A stretch of 34,154 bases of DNA from Candidatus Kapaibacterium sp. (GCA_026418625.1 JAOABA010000040.1:115978-150131), one strand, 5' to 3'. Positions 8,584 through 18,354 are shown, counted from the stretch's first letter. Program-made: numbers and translations. The notes: generated by a model from the sequence alone, not told the origin.

Positions 8584-11256
8584 ATGAAGAAAACTTTACT
8601 ACTATTAACCTTAATTATATCTCTTAGCCAATTATTAGCTGCAGAATTTGTTGTTAAAAATGATAACGGAAATGCTAAATCAGCTTATACAGCCGCACAA
8701 TTCAAAAGATGGGAAGAATCCGTTATGTTGCAGCCAAACGGACCCTGTAAGATTTTGAAAATTCAGGTCTATTTTTCGGGGACACAGACTAATGAGGACT
8801 CTTTGCTGATAGTTGCTGATGCTGCCGAAGGGAGCATTCCACCTACTGAATTTGTCTGGCATTATGCCTTACTTACTCCACCAATTAAGTTCACTTACGA
8901 TGGTGTTCCCGGATGGAAAGAATTTGACATAAGCGATAGAAACCTTAGGGCTGAGGGACTTGACAGAATTGTTATCCAACATATAATAAGCGATAAAGGA
9001 CCATATTTCACTTATGATAGCGATGGAACAAGCACTCCCTTGCGTTCATTCCTTTGTGATGCATTAACTCCAAATCCTGATTTTTATAATATTAAAGGAA
9101 CAAAATTTTTCAGAGCTGACGGCGATTTTATGGTCAGGCTTGTTGTGGAATTTGATAATCCGGGCGAAAACGGCTCAGCAAAAGCACCTTTTCCAGTTTT
9201 ACTGGATATTTCATCCGAAGCTGGCCTTGTTGTGAATGCTCAAAAAATTGCTTCGGCACTTGTTACGGTAGCTGATTGGAATAAAGATGGTTTTGATGAT
9301 ATAGCAATTGGCTCAAATTTCTTTGAAAATAAAAAAGACGGGAAGTTTGAAAATGTAAGTTCAAGATTCAATTTTGGAGGTTCTGGAACTGTATTCGGAG
9401 ATTATAACAACGATGGCATTCTCGATGCTTTTGTTGTTAAAGGTATGGGGAATGATCAATTAATGATGGGTCAAAACGATGGAACTTACAGCGACGAAAC
9501 AGATGTAACAATTGCCCCAAAATCGCCAACGGTTACCCCGATGTGGCTCGATTATGATGCCGATGGCAGGCTTGATCTTTTTGTTGCTTATGGCAGAACC
9601 GAAGTTTCTGGTCAGGAAACATATTTTCCCGATCAATTATACAGAAATTTGGGTAATGGCTCTTTTAAAAATGTAACTTCTGAAAGCAAAATTTCACTTG
9701 GCGAACCATCTCCTTACTATGATTGCTGGGGAGCAAGTATTTGTGATTATAATGTGGACGGGAAACCTGATGTTTTTGTAGCGACTTATCGCCTTGCTCC
9801 TGATAGATTATATAAAAATAACGGCAACGGAACATTCTCCGAAGTAAGCACAGTTGTTGGAGTCCACGGTGTTCCAACAAAGTCATCGGGATATTTTGGT
9901 CACGGAATGGGTTCAAGTTGGGGTGATTTCAATAATGATTTATTGCCAGACCTTGCAGTTGGAAATCTTGGTCATCCTGACGGACGTGGAGAAAGCTCAA
10001 ATCCTTCATTAATATTCAAAAATGAGGGACCACCGACATTTAAATTTTCAGAAGTAGGTCAGCAAATGGGTTTGAAATTCTTCGAAATGAATGCTGGAAT
10101 TCAATGGGTGGATATCAATCTCGATGGCTATCTTGACCTTGTTCATTGTCAATATTCTTATGATAATATTAGCACTGGAAGAACCCGTTATTCAAGGGTT
10201 TATATCAATCAAGGACCTGAGCAGAATTATCGCCTGAAGGATATGACTTGGCTTTATGGAGCTATAATTCACGGTGCCTGGTCGCCTGTTGCTCTTGATT
10301 TCGATAATGATGGAGATATGGATATTATCATAGCAAGTAGTAATGAGTATGTTAAGCTTTTCAGAAATGACATTCCAAGAGAAAACAATTGGGTTTCTTT
10401 CAGATTAATTGGAAGTCCTCAAAATAATGTCAATATGGATGCTTACGGCAGTTCAATTACGCTTGAATTAAGTAACGGGCAAAAAATTTACAGAGACCTG
10501 CCCGGCTCAATTATGACAGCCAGAGCATCACAAAGCACAAATGAATTGAATTTCGGGCTTGGAAAAAATACAATTAAAGAGATTAAGGTTAAGTTCTCTG
10601 ATGGCAAGCAACTTACTTTCAAAGACATAATCCACAACAGAAAATACAAAATTTACTGGGAGGGAAAAATTGAAGATATGGGACTTGCAGCACCGGGTTT
10701 GATTAGTCCAATGAATAAAGCTGTTTTTTCTAACCCAAAAGTTGAATTAAAATGGTCCACTTGTGGCGGTGCAACAAGTTACAACCTTGAATATGATGAG
10801 AATATGAATTTTGAGGAATCAACTATTATAAACACTCCTTCGAATTTTGAAACTATGGTTTTAGAGCCCGGCAAAACTTATTATTGGAGAGTAACTTCAG
10901 TTAAAGGCAGCGAAGAAAGCACTCCATCAACTGTCTGGAGCTTTACGATTGACAAAGGAGCCGGAAATGATGAATCTGAGAATCAAAATCCAGTCTTAAC
11001 ATTAAGTCATAATTTCCCAAATCCTGCTTTCGATAAAACACAATTTGATTTTTATGTTGAAAAAGATGGTTATGTAAAAGTAACACTGATTGATAATAGT
11101 GGCAAACTGATATCCGAACTGCTATCTGAGTATTTAATTCAGGGGAATTATTCTATAACGATTGATACCGACTCGTTACCGGCTGGAACATATTTTTATC
11201 AACTACAAACAAAGGAAAAAAATCTGACAAAAAAACTAATTGTTCTGAAAAGATAA
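8584..11256 (+). CDS. T9SS cargo protein with FG-GAP/VCBS repeats and UnbV/ASPIC domain
   Basis: An 890-aa secreted protein. A signal peptide spans about 1-20, and AGAGGAT precedes the ATG. Residues about 228-590 hold seven calcium-binding-like D-x-[DN]-x-D-G loops, for example DWNKDGFDDIAIG, DYNNDGILDAFV, DYDADGRLDLFVAYG and DFDNDGDMDIII. This is the pattern of an integrin-alpha-like FG-GAP propeller. A UnbV/ASPIC domain follows at about 617-686, then an Fn3-like domain at about 705-790 (GKTYYWRVTS). The last 85 residues are a type A T9SS sorting domain (NFPNPAFDKTQF ... LPAGTYFYQL ... KKLIVLKR). Proteins of this architecture are exported across the outer membrane and displayed or released; the ligand is unknown. 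It is convergent with the lipoprotein gene at 11329. Confidence 0.92.
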   Translation: MKKTLLLLTLIISLSQLLAAEFVVKNDNGNAKSAYTAAQFKRWEESVMLQPNGPCKILKIQVYFSGTQTNEDSLLIVADAAEGSIPPTEFVWHYALLTPPIKFTYDGVPGWKEFDISDRNLRAEGLDRIVIQHIISDKGPYFTYDSDGTSTPLRSFLCDALTPNPDFYNIKGTKFFRADGDFMVRLVVEFDNPGENGSAKAPFPVLLDISSEAGLVVNAQKIASALVTVADWNKDGFDDIAIGSNFFENKKDGKFENVSSRFNFGGSGTVFGDYNNDGILDAFVVKGMGNDQLMMGQNDGTYSDETDVTIAPKSPTVTPMWLDYDADGRLDLFVAYGRTEVSGQETYFPDQLYRNLGNGSFKNVTSESKISLGEPSPYYDCWGASICDYNVDGKPDVFVATYRLAPDRLYKNNGNGTFSEVSTVVGVHGVPTKSSGYFGHGMGSSWGDFNNDLLPDLAVGNLGHPDGRGESSNPSLIFKNEGPPTFKFSEVGQQMGLKFFEMNAGIQWVDINLDGYLDLVHCQYSYDNISTGRTRYSRVYINQGPEQNYRLKDMTWLYGAIIHGAWSPVALDFDNDGDMDIIIASSNEYVKLFRNDIPRENNWVSFRLIGSPQNNVNMDAYGSSITLELSNGQKIYRDLPGSIMTARASQSTNELNFGLGKNTIKEIKVKFSDGKQLTFKDIIHNRKYKIYWEGKIEDMGLAAPGLISPMNKAVFSNPKVELKWSTCGGATSYNLEYDENMNFEESTIINTPSNFETMVLEPGKTYYWRVTSVKGSEESTPSTVWSFTIDKGAGNDESENQNPVLTLSHNFPNPAFDKTQFDFYVEKDGYVKVTLIDNSGKLISELLSEYLIQGNYSITIDTDSLPAGTYFYQLQTKEKNLTKKLIVLKR

Positions 11257-11328
11257 TAATCGAATCTTAAAGAACTTATTTAAGCACTATTTATTCAGTA
11301 GAAATTGATTTCTTTATAGAATAGTAAT

Positions 11329-12039
11329 TTACTTTTTTAAAGCTTTGATTGACTTTTGTATTGCGTTGTCAATATCATTAGCATTCCTAGGGTCACTTGG
11401 ATCAATTATATCCCCAGATTTTTTGAAAAATTCGTTAGGATCAATTTGTAATGATATCGTGGTCTTGGAATCTTCTGTTAAATTTAAGCTTGGACTGAAT
11501 TTTAAGAGCAAATTTGCTGTTGTAGTGGCTCGATAAGTAAAATTAGTCGGAGTATCTGACTTATAGCTCACTCCATCAATTATTACAGAATATCTATCAT
11601 CAGTTGCAAAGTCTTTGAAAACAGGGTGATTCAAGAATTGAGCTGCCTCGGTTGAACTGAATCTGTGGAATTCAAATTTTATTTTATCATAAATTCCAAC
11701 AGGAATTGATGCTTCTGCTAATACAAACATATTTCCCGAAGCGGTTACTTCGTAAATGAAAGGACCGGCTTTTATTTCTCTTCCTTGATTTGTGTCTTCT
11801 TTATCGAGAAAGAGTTTTAATCTTGACATTAGAATTCTTATCCTTGAAATCTTTATTGAATCTACCTGATTTGCGGTAATTACATCAAAATCAATATCTT
11901 TCAGAATCTTTTTGACAGTAGGTGTTGATAGTTCAGAAACAATAGTAACTTGAGCATTTTTTGATGGTGTAGTAGATTCGGAGCAGGAGAATACTGTAAA
12001 TATAATTGCAAAAAAAGTTAAAACAAAAATCCTTTTCAT
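11329..12039 (-). CDS. DUF4382-like lipoprotein
   Basis: A 236-aa predicted lipoprotein. The signal MKRIFVLTFFAIIFTVFSC ends in a lipobox-like VFSC, so the lipidated cysteine is C19. An in-frame ATG four codons upstream (12051) is possible, but GAGG lies six bases before the ATG at 12039, which decides for the shorter form. The middle (KISRIRILMSRLKLFL ... AGPFIYEVTASGNMFV ... IPVGIYDKIKFEFHR) has the layout of DUF4382-type beta-rich domains found in FCB lipoproteins. The rest has no recognised motif, and the function is unknown. It is divergent from the T9SS cargo gene at 12185 and convergent with the one ending at 11256. The two genes may share regulatory DNA. Confidence 0.75.
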   Translation of the reverse strand: MKRIFVLTFFAIIFTVFSCSESTTPSKNAQVTIVSELSTPTVKKILKDIDFDVITANQVDSIKISRIRILMSRLKLFLDKEDTNQGREIKAGPFIYEVTASGNMFVLAEASIPVGIYDKIKFEFHRFSSTEAAQFLNHPVFKDFATDDRYSVIIDGVSYKSDTPTNFTYRATTTANLLLKFSPSLNLTEDSKTTISLQIDPNEFFKKSGDIIDPSDPRNANDIDNAIQKSIKALKK

Positions 12040-12170
12040 TCTTAACCTCATTATAAAAATGTTAATAATTTGTTAAGACAAAGAAAAATATTATTTATTT
12101 TGCTGTAACATTTTTTCTCATTCTGAATTTATATAGTCAATGAAAGGTAATTTTGTTTATCAATTTTTTT

Positions 12171-12175
12171 GGAGG
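12171..12175 (+). promoter_or_regulatory. Ribosome-binding site that decides the start at 12185
   Basis: GGAGG lies nine bases before the ATG at 12185 and downstream of the alternative in-frame codon at 12140, which excludes the longer reading. Confidence 0.8.
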
Positions 12176-12184
12176 TATAAAATA

Positions 12185-14692
12185 ATGAAGAAATTTTACT
12201 TGGCTTCAATGATGGTTTTGGCTCTTTTTCTGGTGATGAGCTTAAAATCATTTTCACAGCAACCACCTTATACACCCTTAAATTTTATGGCTGTTCAAGT
12301 AGAAACAGATAAGGGCAACAAGATTAAGTTATCTTGGAATAAGAATCCAGAAGGTCCTGCAGTAGAATTTTTCAGAATTTTCAGAGCTGAGGGTCAAACA
12401 GATGATTTATCACGTTTCAAAAAAATAGCTGATGTTAAAGCCGAAGAAAGTATTAGTGAATATGATTATACTGACTATCCCGGTGCAAATGGAAAATATA
12501 CCTATTATATTGTTGCAGTAAATATTTTCAATGAAGAGCTTTATTTCAGCGAAAGGACCGACTTTAAATTCATAAATTTCATCGGTTCTTATGTGATAAA
12601 AATTGTCTCCAAACCTAAAGAAACAGCGACAGTCGGGAAAGAATATGTTTATGAAATTGTTGCAGAAACTAATTTAACGGATAATTGCCCATTGAGATAT
12701 GAACTATATGGAGATTATCCTGATGGTATGACAATTAACAAACAAACTGGGAGGCTATCTTGGATTCCCAAAAAGGATGGGCGTTACACTATAAAAGTCA
12801 AAGTTTACGCTGACTGCGATAAAAATGTTGAACCCGCATATCAACAGTTTACTATTGTTGTTGGAACAGGTGTGAGCGGAAAAATTAAATTTGTAACTGA
12901 ACCAAATACAAAAGGTGAAATCGGAGTTCAATGGAGCTATAAATTCAAAGCTGAATCAGATGTAGACTGCCCAATTATTTATGTAGTTAATGCAGAAATT
13001 GATGGTCTCAACTGGGATAAGGAAACAAATACACTCACTTTCACTCCTCAGAAAAGTGGATATTATATTTTTAGAATAAAAGCATATCTGAAATGCGATG
13101 AGAGTGTCTATGCTGTCCAGGAATTTAAGGTTACAGTAGGAAACGTAGATGGTTACTGTGCTAAAATAGTTGGAACTGTTAAAGATGCAGAAGGAGAATC
13201 AATTGCATCTGGGACTGTCAGAGCTTGGTTAATTACAGATAATAACAAAGAAACACCAGTATATAAAACATCCATTGAGAGAGGTTTCTTTACTCTCAAA
13301 TTAAACGAAGGAAAATATATTATTGATGTTGATGGGGAGTTATTCTATCACGAGTGGTATGAGGATGCTGATGAAATGGCTGACGCTAAAAGAATAGATG
13401 TAAAATGCAAAGATGAACTCGAAATTCACATTGTTGTTGAAAGAAAACCAGAACCAAAATATTATGTTGTTTCTGGAAAAGTTCTCTCAGAGTCTGATAA
13501 CGAGCCAGTTTATTCAAAAGTTGAATTTATTATCGTTGAATTATTCAAAAACGAAGGTAAATATGAGAGTTTTGTAACTAAAACCAGAGACAATGGTGAA
13601 TATGAAATCAAACTACCCGATAAATGGACTTACAAAGTTAGAGCTGTTCCACTTGTCGACGGTTTTGCCGAGCAATACTATGATGGCGTTACATCAATTT
13701 ATGAAGCTGATATGATTGAACTGACACAGAATGTTGACGGAATTAATTTTAAATTGAAAAAACTCAACTCATATTCAAATGGATTGACAGGTAAAATGGT
13801 TGCTGATGCTACCGGGAACTTCATAAGAGGTCTTGTAACAGCTTATCTGGTTAGTGCAAGCGATGGAAATGAATATAAATTCTCAAAAGTTGCAGAAACC
13901 GATGCAGAAGGTAAATTTAAATTTACAAACCTTATTCCCGGCGATTATGTCTTAATGTCAGTTCCATTTTCAAACTCCTATGTCCCCGGTTATTATAAGC
14001 AAAACTCAGTTGCTGCTTTAAAATGGAGAGAAGCAACAAAAATCACCGTTGGTAATTCTATGCTCGACGAAGTATTTACCATTAGGCATAAGCTACGCAA
14101 TGGTTACAAGGGTATAATTAGGGTTAAAGGAAACGTAATTGATATTACATCAAACTTTGGTAAGGGTTCTGACAACAGCCAAGGCTCGAAACCAGTTGCC
14201 GGTGCTTATGTTTATGTTATTGATGAAAATGGAAACATTTCAGATTTCACATTCAGCAGCACAACAGGTTCATACGAAATGGTTCAATTAGGTTCAGGAA
14301 AATATACAGTCTATGTTGATAAAGTTGGGTATGGATCTTATTCTAAGCAAATTAATACTGATTACTCTCAAAACTATGATCTTACAGTTGATTTGCCAAT
14401 AATTCTTGAAGAACCTGCTTCGGTTGATGATAATCAGATTTTATCCGGAATGAACGTCTATCCATCTCCTGCAAGTGATTTCATTAATCTTGAATTAATC
14501 GGAGAATCGGGAATGCTGAATATTGGAATTTTTGATTTAACAGGAAATGAAATAATGACTGAGTCATTAGCAATCAGTCAGGGTGCTAATATTATTAAAA
14601 TACCTGTCAATAATCTATCAGCAGGGATTTATCTCATTAATGTAAGAGACGGAAAGCAGTTTAGAGCAAGTAAATTTAGTGTAATCAGATAA
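12185..14692 (+). CDS. T9SS cargo protein with Fn3, Ig-like and carboxypeptidase-regulatory-like repeats
   Basis: The start is set by GGAGG at 12171-12175 and by the signal peptide MKKFYLASMMVLALFLVMSL, giving 835 aa. The in-frame codon at 12140 lies before the ribosome-binding site and was rejected. In order I see: an Fn3-like domain (about 29-125); two putative Ig/cadherin-like domains (about 138-227, with YPDGMTINKQTGRLSWIP, and about 233-320); four carboxypeptidase-regulatory-like beta-sandwiches (about 325-415, 425-530, 540-640 and 650-735, each with a G-x-V...A-x-V pattern and a TD-x-x-G-x-[FY] turn); and a type A T9SS sorting domain in the last 80 residues (MNVYPSPASDFINLEL ... LSAGIYLINV). 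No catalytic motif is visible, so a structural or adhesive surface role is inferred. A strong terminator follows. Confidence 0.9.
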   Translation: MKKFYLASMMVLALFLVMSLKSFSQQPPYTPLNFMAVQVETDKGNKIKLSWNKNPEGPAVEFFRIFRAEGQTDDLSRFKKIADVKAEESISEYDYTDYPGANGKYTYYIVAVNIFNEELYFSERTDFKFINFIGSYVIKIVSKPKETATVGKEYVYEIVAETNLTDNCPLRYELYGDYPDGMTINKQTGRLSWIPKKDGRYTIKVKVYADCDKNVEPAYQQFTIVVGTGVSGKIKFVTEPNTKGEIGVQWSYKFKAESDVDCPIIYVVNAEIDGLNWDKETNTLTFTPQKSGYYIFRIKAYLKCDESVYAVQEFKVTVGNVDGYCAKIVGTVKDAEGESIASGTVRAWLITDNNKETPVYKTSIERGFFTLKLNEGKYIIDVDGELFYHEWYEDADEMADAKRIDVKCKDELEIHIVVERKPEPKYYVVSGKVLSESDNEPVYSKVEFIIVELFKNEGKYESFVTKTRDNGEYEIKLPDKWTYKVRAVPLVDGFAEQYYDGVTSIYEADMIELTQNVDGINFKLKKLNSYSNGLTGKMVADATGNFIRGLVTAYLVSASDGNEYKFSKVAETDAEGKFKFTNLIPGDYVLMSVPFSNSYVPGYYKQNSVAALKWREATKITVGNSMLDEVFTIRHKLRNGYKGIIRVKGNVIDITSNFGKGSDNSQGSKPVAGAYVYVIDENGNISDFTFSSTTGSYEMVQLGSGKYTVYVDKVGYGSYSKQINTDYSQNYDLTVDLPIILEEPASVDDNQILSGMNVYPSPASDFINLELIGESGMLNIGIFDLTGNEIMTESLAISQGANIIKIPVNNLSAGIYLINVRDGKQFRASKFSVIR

Positions 14693-14715
14693 AAAAATAG
14701 TCTGATGAATAAATT

Positions 14716-14748
14716 GGGCTTCTCACTTAGGTGGGAAGCCCTTTTTTT
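14716..14748 (+). terminator. Rho-independent terminator after the 12185-14692 gene
   Basis: An 11-bp stem, GGGCTTCTCAC pairing with GTGGGAAGCCC (one T-G wobble), closes a four-base loop and is followed by seven T residues. It lies 24 bp after the stop codon. Confidence 0.9.
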
Positions 14749-15020
14749 ATCCCAAATTATCTATGAGAAATTGAATTGAAAAGGTGTGATTTGTTATTTA
14801 AAGGTCATTCTGACAAAGAAAGTTTTGAGAAATCCATTTTGTTTATTAATGAATACTTCGGATTCAGCTCAATATAATTTTCGTTTAGAAATCCAAGAAT
14901 TACTACGTTTTTTTTTAAATGCCATAATATGATTTCACAAAAGCAACAAGCTTAAGTAACAAAGGGTGAAAACTAACAAGTCATTAACAAAAAATCCTAA
15001 CTACAAGAAAACAATAGCGA
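14749..15020. other. Non-coding spacer between two terminators
   Basis: No ORF, tRNA or strong hairpin is seen. At 14803-14834 there is GTCATTCTGAC followed by AAAGAA and a GAGAAATCC-like stretch. At about 14851-14875 there is GAATACTTCGGATTCAGCTC. Together these look like a decayed copy of the common dispersed family whose arms read GTCATTCTGA and TCTTCGG...GCTCAGAATGA. The spacer lies between two units that transcribe towards it, so neither promoter is expected here. Confidence 0.4.
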
Positions 15021-15055
15021 AACAAAAATAAAAAAGCCCTTTGGAAAAGGGCTTT
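15021..15055 (-). terminator. Rho-independent terminator after the DUF1573 lipoprotein gene
   Basis: On the minus strand, AAAGCCCTTT and AAAGGGCTTT form a perfect 10-bp stem around a three-base loop, followed by a T-rich run (TTTTTTATTTTTG). It lies about 70 bp downstream of the stop at 15123. Confidence 0.85.
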
Positions 15056-15122
15056 AATAGTGTATTTTAATTGTTTTTTATATTCTAATAATTTCATTCT
15101 TTACAGTTAATAAATAGAAATG

Positions 15123-15833
15123 TTATTTATTGTTAAATAAAGGTGATTCTTTAATTTGTCCAAAGCCAGTAATAACAACTTCTGGCATATCAGGAGTATC
15201 AGTCTTAATTTTCAGAGTGCAATTGAAATAACCACTTTTCTTAGGAGTGGTTCTTGCAGTAATATCAATTTCTTCTCCGGGCTTTAATGTTCTCTCGCCT
15301 TTTAGGTTTACGAAAACATCATCAGGGGTCATTTCTATATTAGAGAGTTTAACTGGTTTATCAGTGTTATTCTTTAATTTTAAAGTTGATGTAGATTCTT
15401 TGCCAACGGTCATTTCGTTAAAAGGAAAATAGGTTGTTGGAGAAACCTCAATCGGTTGAAAAACAGTAGCTTTCAAGAACAAAATTTTATTTGGATTGTT
15501 TGGATCATTAGATGAAATTCGAATGCTCTTCATAACATCATGCTGACCGGGACTAACTCTTAATGTAACATCAAGGTTAGCAACCTCTCCGGGCTTCAAC
15601 TCGGATTTATCAAGTGGAGCAGTTGTGCAGCCACAGCCGGGTTTAACTTCATTTATTATAAGCTTTTCAGTTCCAGCATTTTTAATTTGTATTTTCGCTT
15701 TCAAGGGATTTTCACTGATTGATACTTTCTTCCAGTCATATGTGTCTCCACCAACAATTTCAATTTTTGGTTGGGATTTGCAAGAAAGAACAAAAGCAAA
15801 GACTAAAGTCAAGACAACAAGTAGATTTCTCAT
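15123..15833 (-). CDS. DUF1573 lipoprotein (ASH/MSP-like beta-sandwich domains)
   Basis: A 236-aa lipoprotein. The signal MRNLLVVLTLVFAFVLSC ends in a lipobox-like VLSC, with C18 as the lipidated residue. The first domain holds the DUF1573 signature: IKNAGTEKLIINEVKPGCGC followed by TTAPLDKSELKPGE, with SIRISSNDPNNP near its end. A second, related immunoglobulin-like domain covers about 128-228 (LKLKNNTDKPVKLSNIEM ... LKPGEEIDI). DUF1573 proteins are common in Bacteroidota periplasm or surface, but their function is unknown. It is divergent from the gene at 16036, whose repeats have the same ASH-like pattern, so a shared surface role is possible. It has its own terminator. Confidence 0.9.
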   Translation of the reverse strand: MRNLLVVLTLVFAFVLSCKSQPKIEIVGGDTYDWKKVSISENPLKAKIQIKNAGTEKLIINEVKPGCGCTTAPLDKSELKPGEVANLDVTLRVSPGQHDVMKSIRISSNDPNNPNKILFLKATVFQPIEVSPTTYFPFNEMTVGKESTSTLKLKNNTDKPVKLSNIEMTPDDVFVNLKGERTLKPGEEIDITARTTPKKSGYFNCTLKIKTDTPDMPEVVITGFGQIKESPLFNNK

Positions 15834-15991
15834 AGTTTCACCACAAATAGTAATTGATATAAAACAAAATTTTTGACGTTATTATTATTTTAATAGTGTT
15901 AAAGTAACAAATTAATATTTTTTTTGTTATTACTTACTCAATCAAGCTAAGAAGTCAAAATAAATTCTGTAATAATCTAAACTGAATTTCG

Positions 15992-15999
15992 TAAATTTG
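15992..15999 (+). promoter_or_regulatory. Candidate Bacteroidota-type -7 box (TAAATTTG)
   Basis: TAAATTTG matches the Bacteroidota -7 consensus TAnnTTTG. A TCTG (close to the -33 TTTG) lies at 15966-15969, 22 bases upstream. Transcription would begin near 16005, about 30 bases before the ATG at 16036. A TTG that extends the reading frame lies inside this box, which argues against that longer start. In AT-rich DNA such matches can arise by chance. Confidence 0.35.
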
Positions 16000-16035
16000 A
16001 TTGATTTAATTGCGTTGAAAAGCGATTTGTCTTAT

Positions 16036-18339
16036 ATGAAAAAAAATAAATTCAAATATCTACTGCTTTGTTTAGTATCAATCGCTTTGCTGTTTTTTTA
16101 TTCCAAACTAAATTGCCAACCATCTTCATTAATTTTCAACGATAAAACACCATCGGATACTGTTGATATGGGTTTGACCTTGAATGGTGTTCCTGTTATT
16201 ACAACATTTAATATATTTAATACTGGAACAACAGATTTAAGATTGTGGCCTACAAATATTTATTCGTTCGCTATAACTCCAACAAATATACCGGGGCATT
16301 CCGAAGATCATTTTGAGTTCGATCCTGTTACAGCACCCGATTTTTTAATCAAGTCTGGAGAAAGTAGAAAATTCTCTATTAGATATAATTCAACTCAATC
16401 GCCTGTTTTCCCTGCCGGGAAAAAATATGCACGTGCAAGAATTGGTTTAGCCGAGAATTTGCCCCTAAGCGATAATGACTTAGCAAAGGGTTATCGTGAT
16501 TTCATACTGATTGTTCGAAAAACAAATAAGTTCATAGATGGTTATGAAAAATTTATTAGTTTCGATTCAGTTTATATCCATCCTGTTGATACAATCAGAA
16601 AAATATGGAAGGTTCAGAATAATGTTAAAGAGGATTTAAACATTGAAAATGTAATATTTAATAGAATTCTACCTCGGACTAATCCACATCTATTTCAAAG
16701 TATCATAGAAACTCCATATACATTAACACCAGAAAACAGAACCGTTGATTTTATTATTAGATATTATCCTATTGAGCTTGGGTTAGATTCGGCATTTACA
16801 ACAATTGAATTTAAGCCTTATCCAAAAACTGATCCTGAAACAAAGGATAGTTGTTTTGTCAGCGTTTCAGGGGTAGGTGTTGAACAAAAATTATTCATCT
16901 TGAACGCAATAAATGCAAGCGTAAAAAGAGATACAATTGATATTGGCAATGTCAGGGTTAAAGATAACAAGGATATTGAACTTGTTTTTTTGAATAATGG
17001 AAATATTCCATTCGGAGCCATAAAACAAGAAATATTGGAAATTGGCTCAGAGGTTAGAGCTGACGGTTTTACTTTAACAAAAAAATTGAGCGATGTAACT
17101 CATCTTCAGCCTTCCAGAACTGATACAGTTAAAATAAGCTTTACACCACCTGAAAGAAAGAACTACCTTGTAAGATATATTATTGAAAGTGATATTTCCA
17201 AAAGAAAAATCTATGGTTACCCTGATTCGGTAAAAAAAATAATCTTCTATATCAAAGGAACTGGAGTCGAGCCATTTCCAATTATACAAGATACGATTGA
17301 TTTCGGCAGCATTGTTATGAATCGTGGTGACTGTCCGGCTCGAAGAGACACTTTATTGCCAATTTATAATCAAGGTAATCTAATTCTTGAAATCAAGAAA
17401 CTCGAAATTAAGCCTGAATTTCCCAACACTCCTTTCAGAATTTTAACAGAAAATATAAATATTCCGGCAAGGTCTGTCGACACTTTAAGAATTATTTTTG
17501 ATGCCCTTGACAGCCCACCAGATGATTATCAGGCAATTTTATGGATCTATTCAAATTCCACTAAACCCCTTGATACGATTAAAATAATCCTTAAAGCAAA
17601 GGGCGTAAAGCCAGATCCGATTAATATTTCGTTGCCTATGGAAATTAGAGCAAAACCCGGTAGCAGAATTGAAATCCCAATTTTAGTTGAAAAAGATAAA
17701 GTTTCACTGGCAAAAAGCTATACCGACACACTTGATTACGAACATACCCTTTTAAAATATATAGGTTATGAAAAAATAGGAACTGCTTCTGAGTTGGTTC
17801 AATTCACTAACTCCTTTATAAAAGAAGATGAAAAAGGGGGAAGGCTTTTCATTCAATTGAATGACAATAAATATCTTTTACCGAATGACACTTTGATAAA
17901 ATTGCGTTTTACTACTTTTTTAGGTGAAAAAATCTCAACACCTATTAATTTACTTAATCCAAAATTCGGCGATGGAATCTGCACAAACATTCTGACACCT
18001 CAAATTTCACGAGCTTTTTTCTCGCTTGACTCTGTTTGTGGTCTCGAATTCAAAGTCGGACCGAGGCAAAGTCAATTTATTTTCAGTCTTGATGATATTT
18101 ATCCTAACCCAACAAGCGAAAAAATTGAACTGAAATACAACATAGCATTTGAAACCGATGTTCAATTTGCAATCTATAATAGTTTCGGTGAATTGGTTTA
18201 TAATCATACTATTACCGGTCATCAATCAGGAGAATTTTCAAAGCTTATATCAACAGATAATTTTTCAAGGGGGCTTTATATTTTCGAGATGAGAGCCGGT
18301 ATATTCAGACAAACAAAGAATTTTTTATTGATTAGGTGA
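16036..18339 (+). CDS. T9SS cargo protein with ASH-like repeats and a cohesin-like domain
   Basis: With the ATG at 16036 the protein is 767 aa and begins MKKNKFKYLLLCLVSIALLF, a signal peptide. The TTG at 15997 would add 13 residues that hide the signal and overlap a candidate promoter box. Residues about 30-520 contain several ASH/HYDIN-like ('choice-of-anchor D') immunoglobulin folds. Each has DxGxV...I.N.G...L..................D.V.I.F.P spacing, for example DTIDIGNVRVKDNKDIELVF and DTIDFGSIVMNRGDCPARRD. Residues about 529-665 resemble a cohesin-like sandwich (RAKPGSRIEIPILVEKD). The last 85 residues are a type A T9SS sorting domain (DDIYPNPTSEKIELKY ... FSRGLYIFEM). No enzymatic motif is seen. 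The outer-membrane barrel gene follows 15 bp later, so the two are probably co-transcribed. Confidence 0.88.
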   Translation: MKKNKFKYLLLCLVSIALLFFYSKLNCQPSSLIFNDKTPSDTVDMGLTLNGVPVITTFNIFNTGTTDLRLWPTNIYSFAITPTNIPGHSEDHFEFDPVTAPDFLIKSGESRKFSIRYNSTQSPVFPAGKKYARARIGLAENLPLSDNDLAKGYRDFILIVRKTNKFIDGYEKFISFDSVYIHPVDTIRKIWKVQNNVKEDLNIENVIFNRILPRTNPHLFQSIIETPYTLTPENRTVDFIIRYYPIELGLDSAFTTIEFKPYPKTDPETKDSCFVSVSGVGVEQKLFILNAINASVKRDTIDIGNVRVKDNKDIELVFLNNGNIPFGAIKQEILEIGSEVRADGFTLTKKLSDVTHLQPSRTDTVKISFTPPERKNYLVRYIIESDISKRKIYGYPDSVKKIIFYIKGTGVEPFPIIQDTIDFGSIVMNRGDCPARRDTLLPIYNQGNLILEIKKLEIKPEFPNTPFRILTENINIPARSVDTLRIIFDALDSPPDDYQAILWIYSNSTKPLDTIKIILKAKGVKPDPINISLPMEIRAKPGSRIEIPILVEKDKVSLAKSYTDTLDYEHTLLKYIGYEKIGTASELVQFTNSFIKEDEKGGRLFIQLNDNKYLLPNDTLIKLRFTTFLGEKISTPINLLNPKFGDGICTNILTPQISRAFFSLDSVCGLEFKVGPRQSQFIFSLDDIYPNPTSEKIELKYNIAFETDVQFAIYNSFGELVYNHTITGHQSGEFSKLISTDNFSRGLYIFEMRAGIFRQTKNFLLIR

Positions 18340-18354
18340 TTCTGAGGTCTTAGA

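Noticed and set aside
11257-11328. Terminator between the convergent genes at 11256 and 11329
   Set aside because: AGAAAT-TG-ATTTCT at 11300-11313 is a short AT-rich palindrome without a proper T run, too weak to call.
15997-16035. Upstream TTG start for the ASH-domain protein
   Set aside because: It hides the signal peptide and falls inside a candidate promoter box; the ATG at 16036 is preferred.
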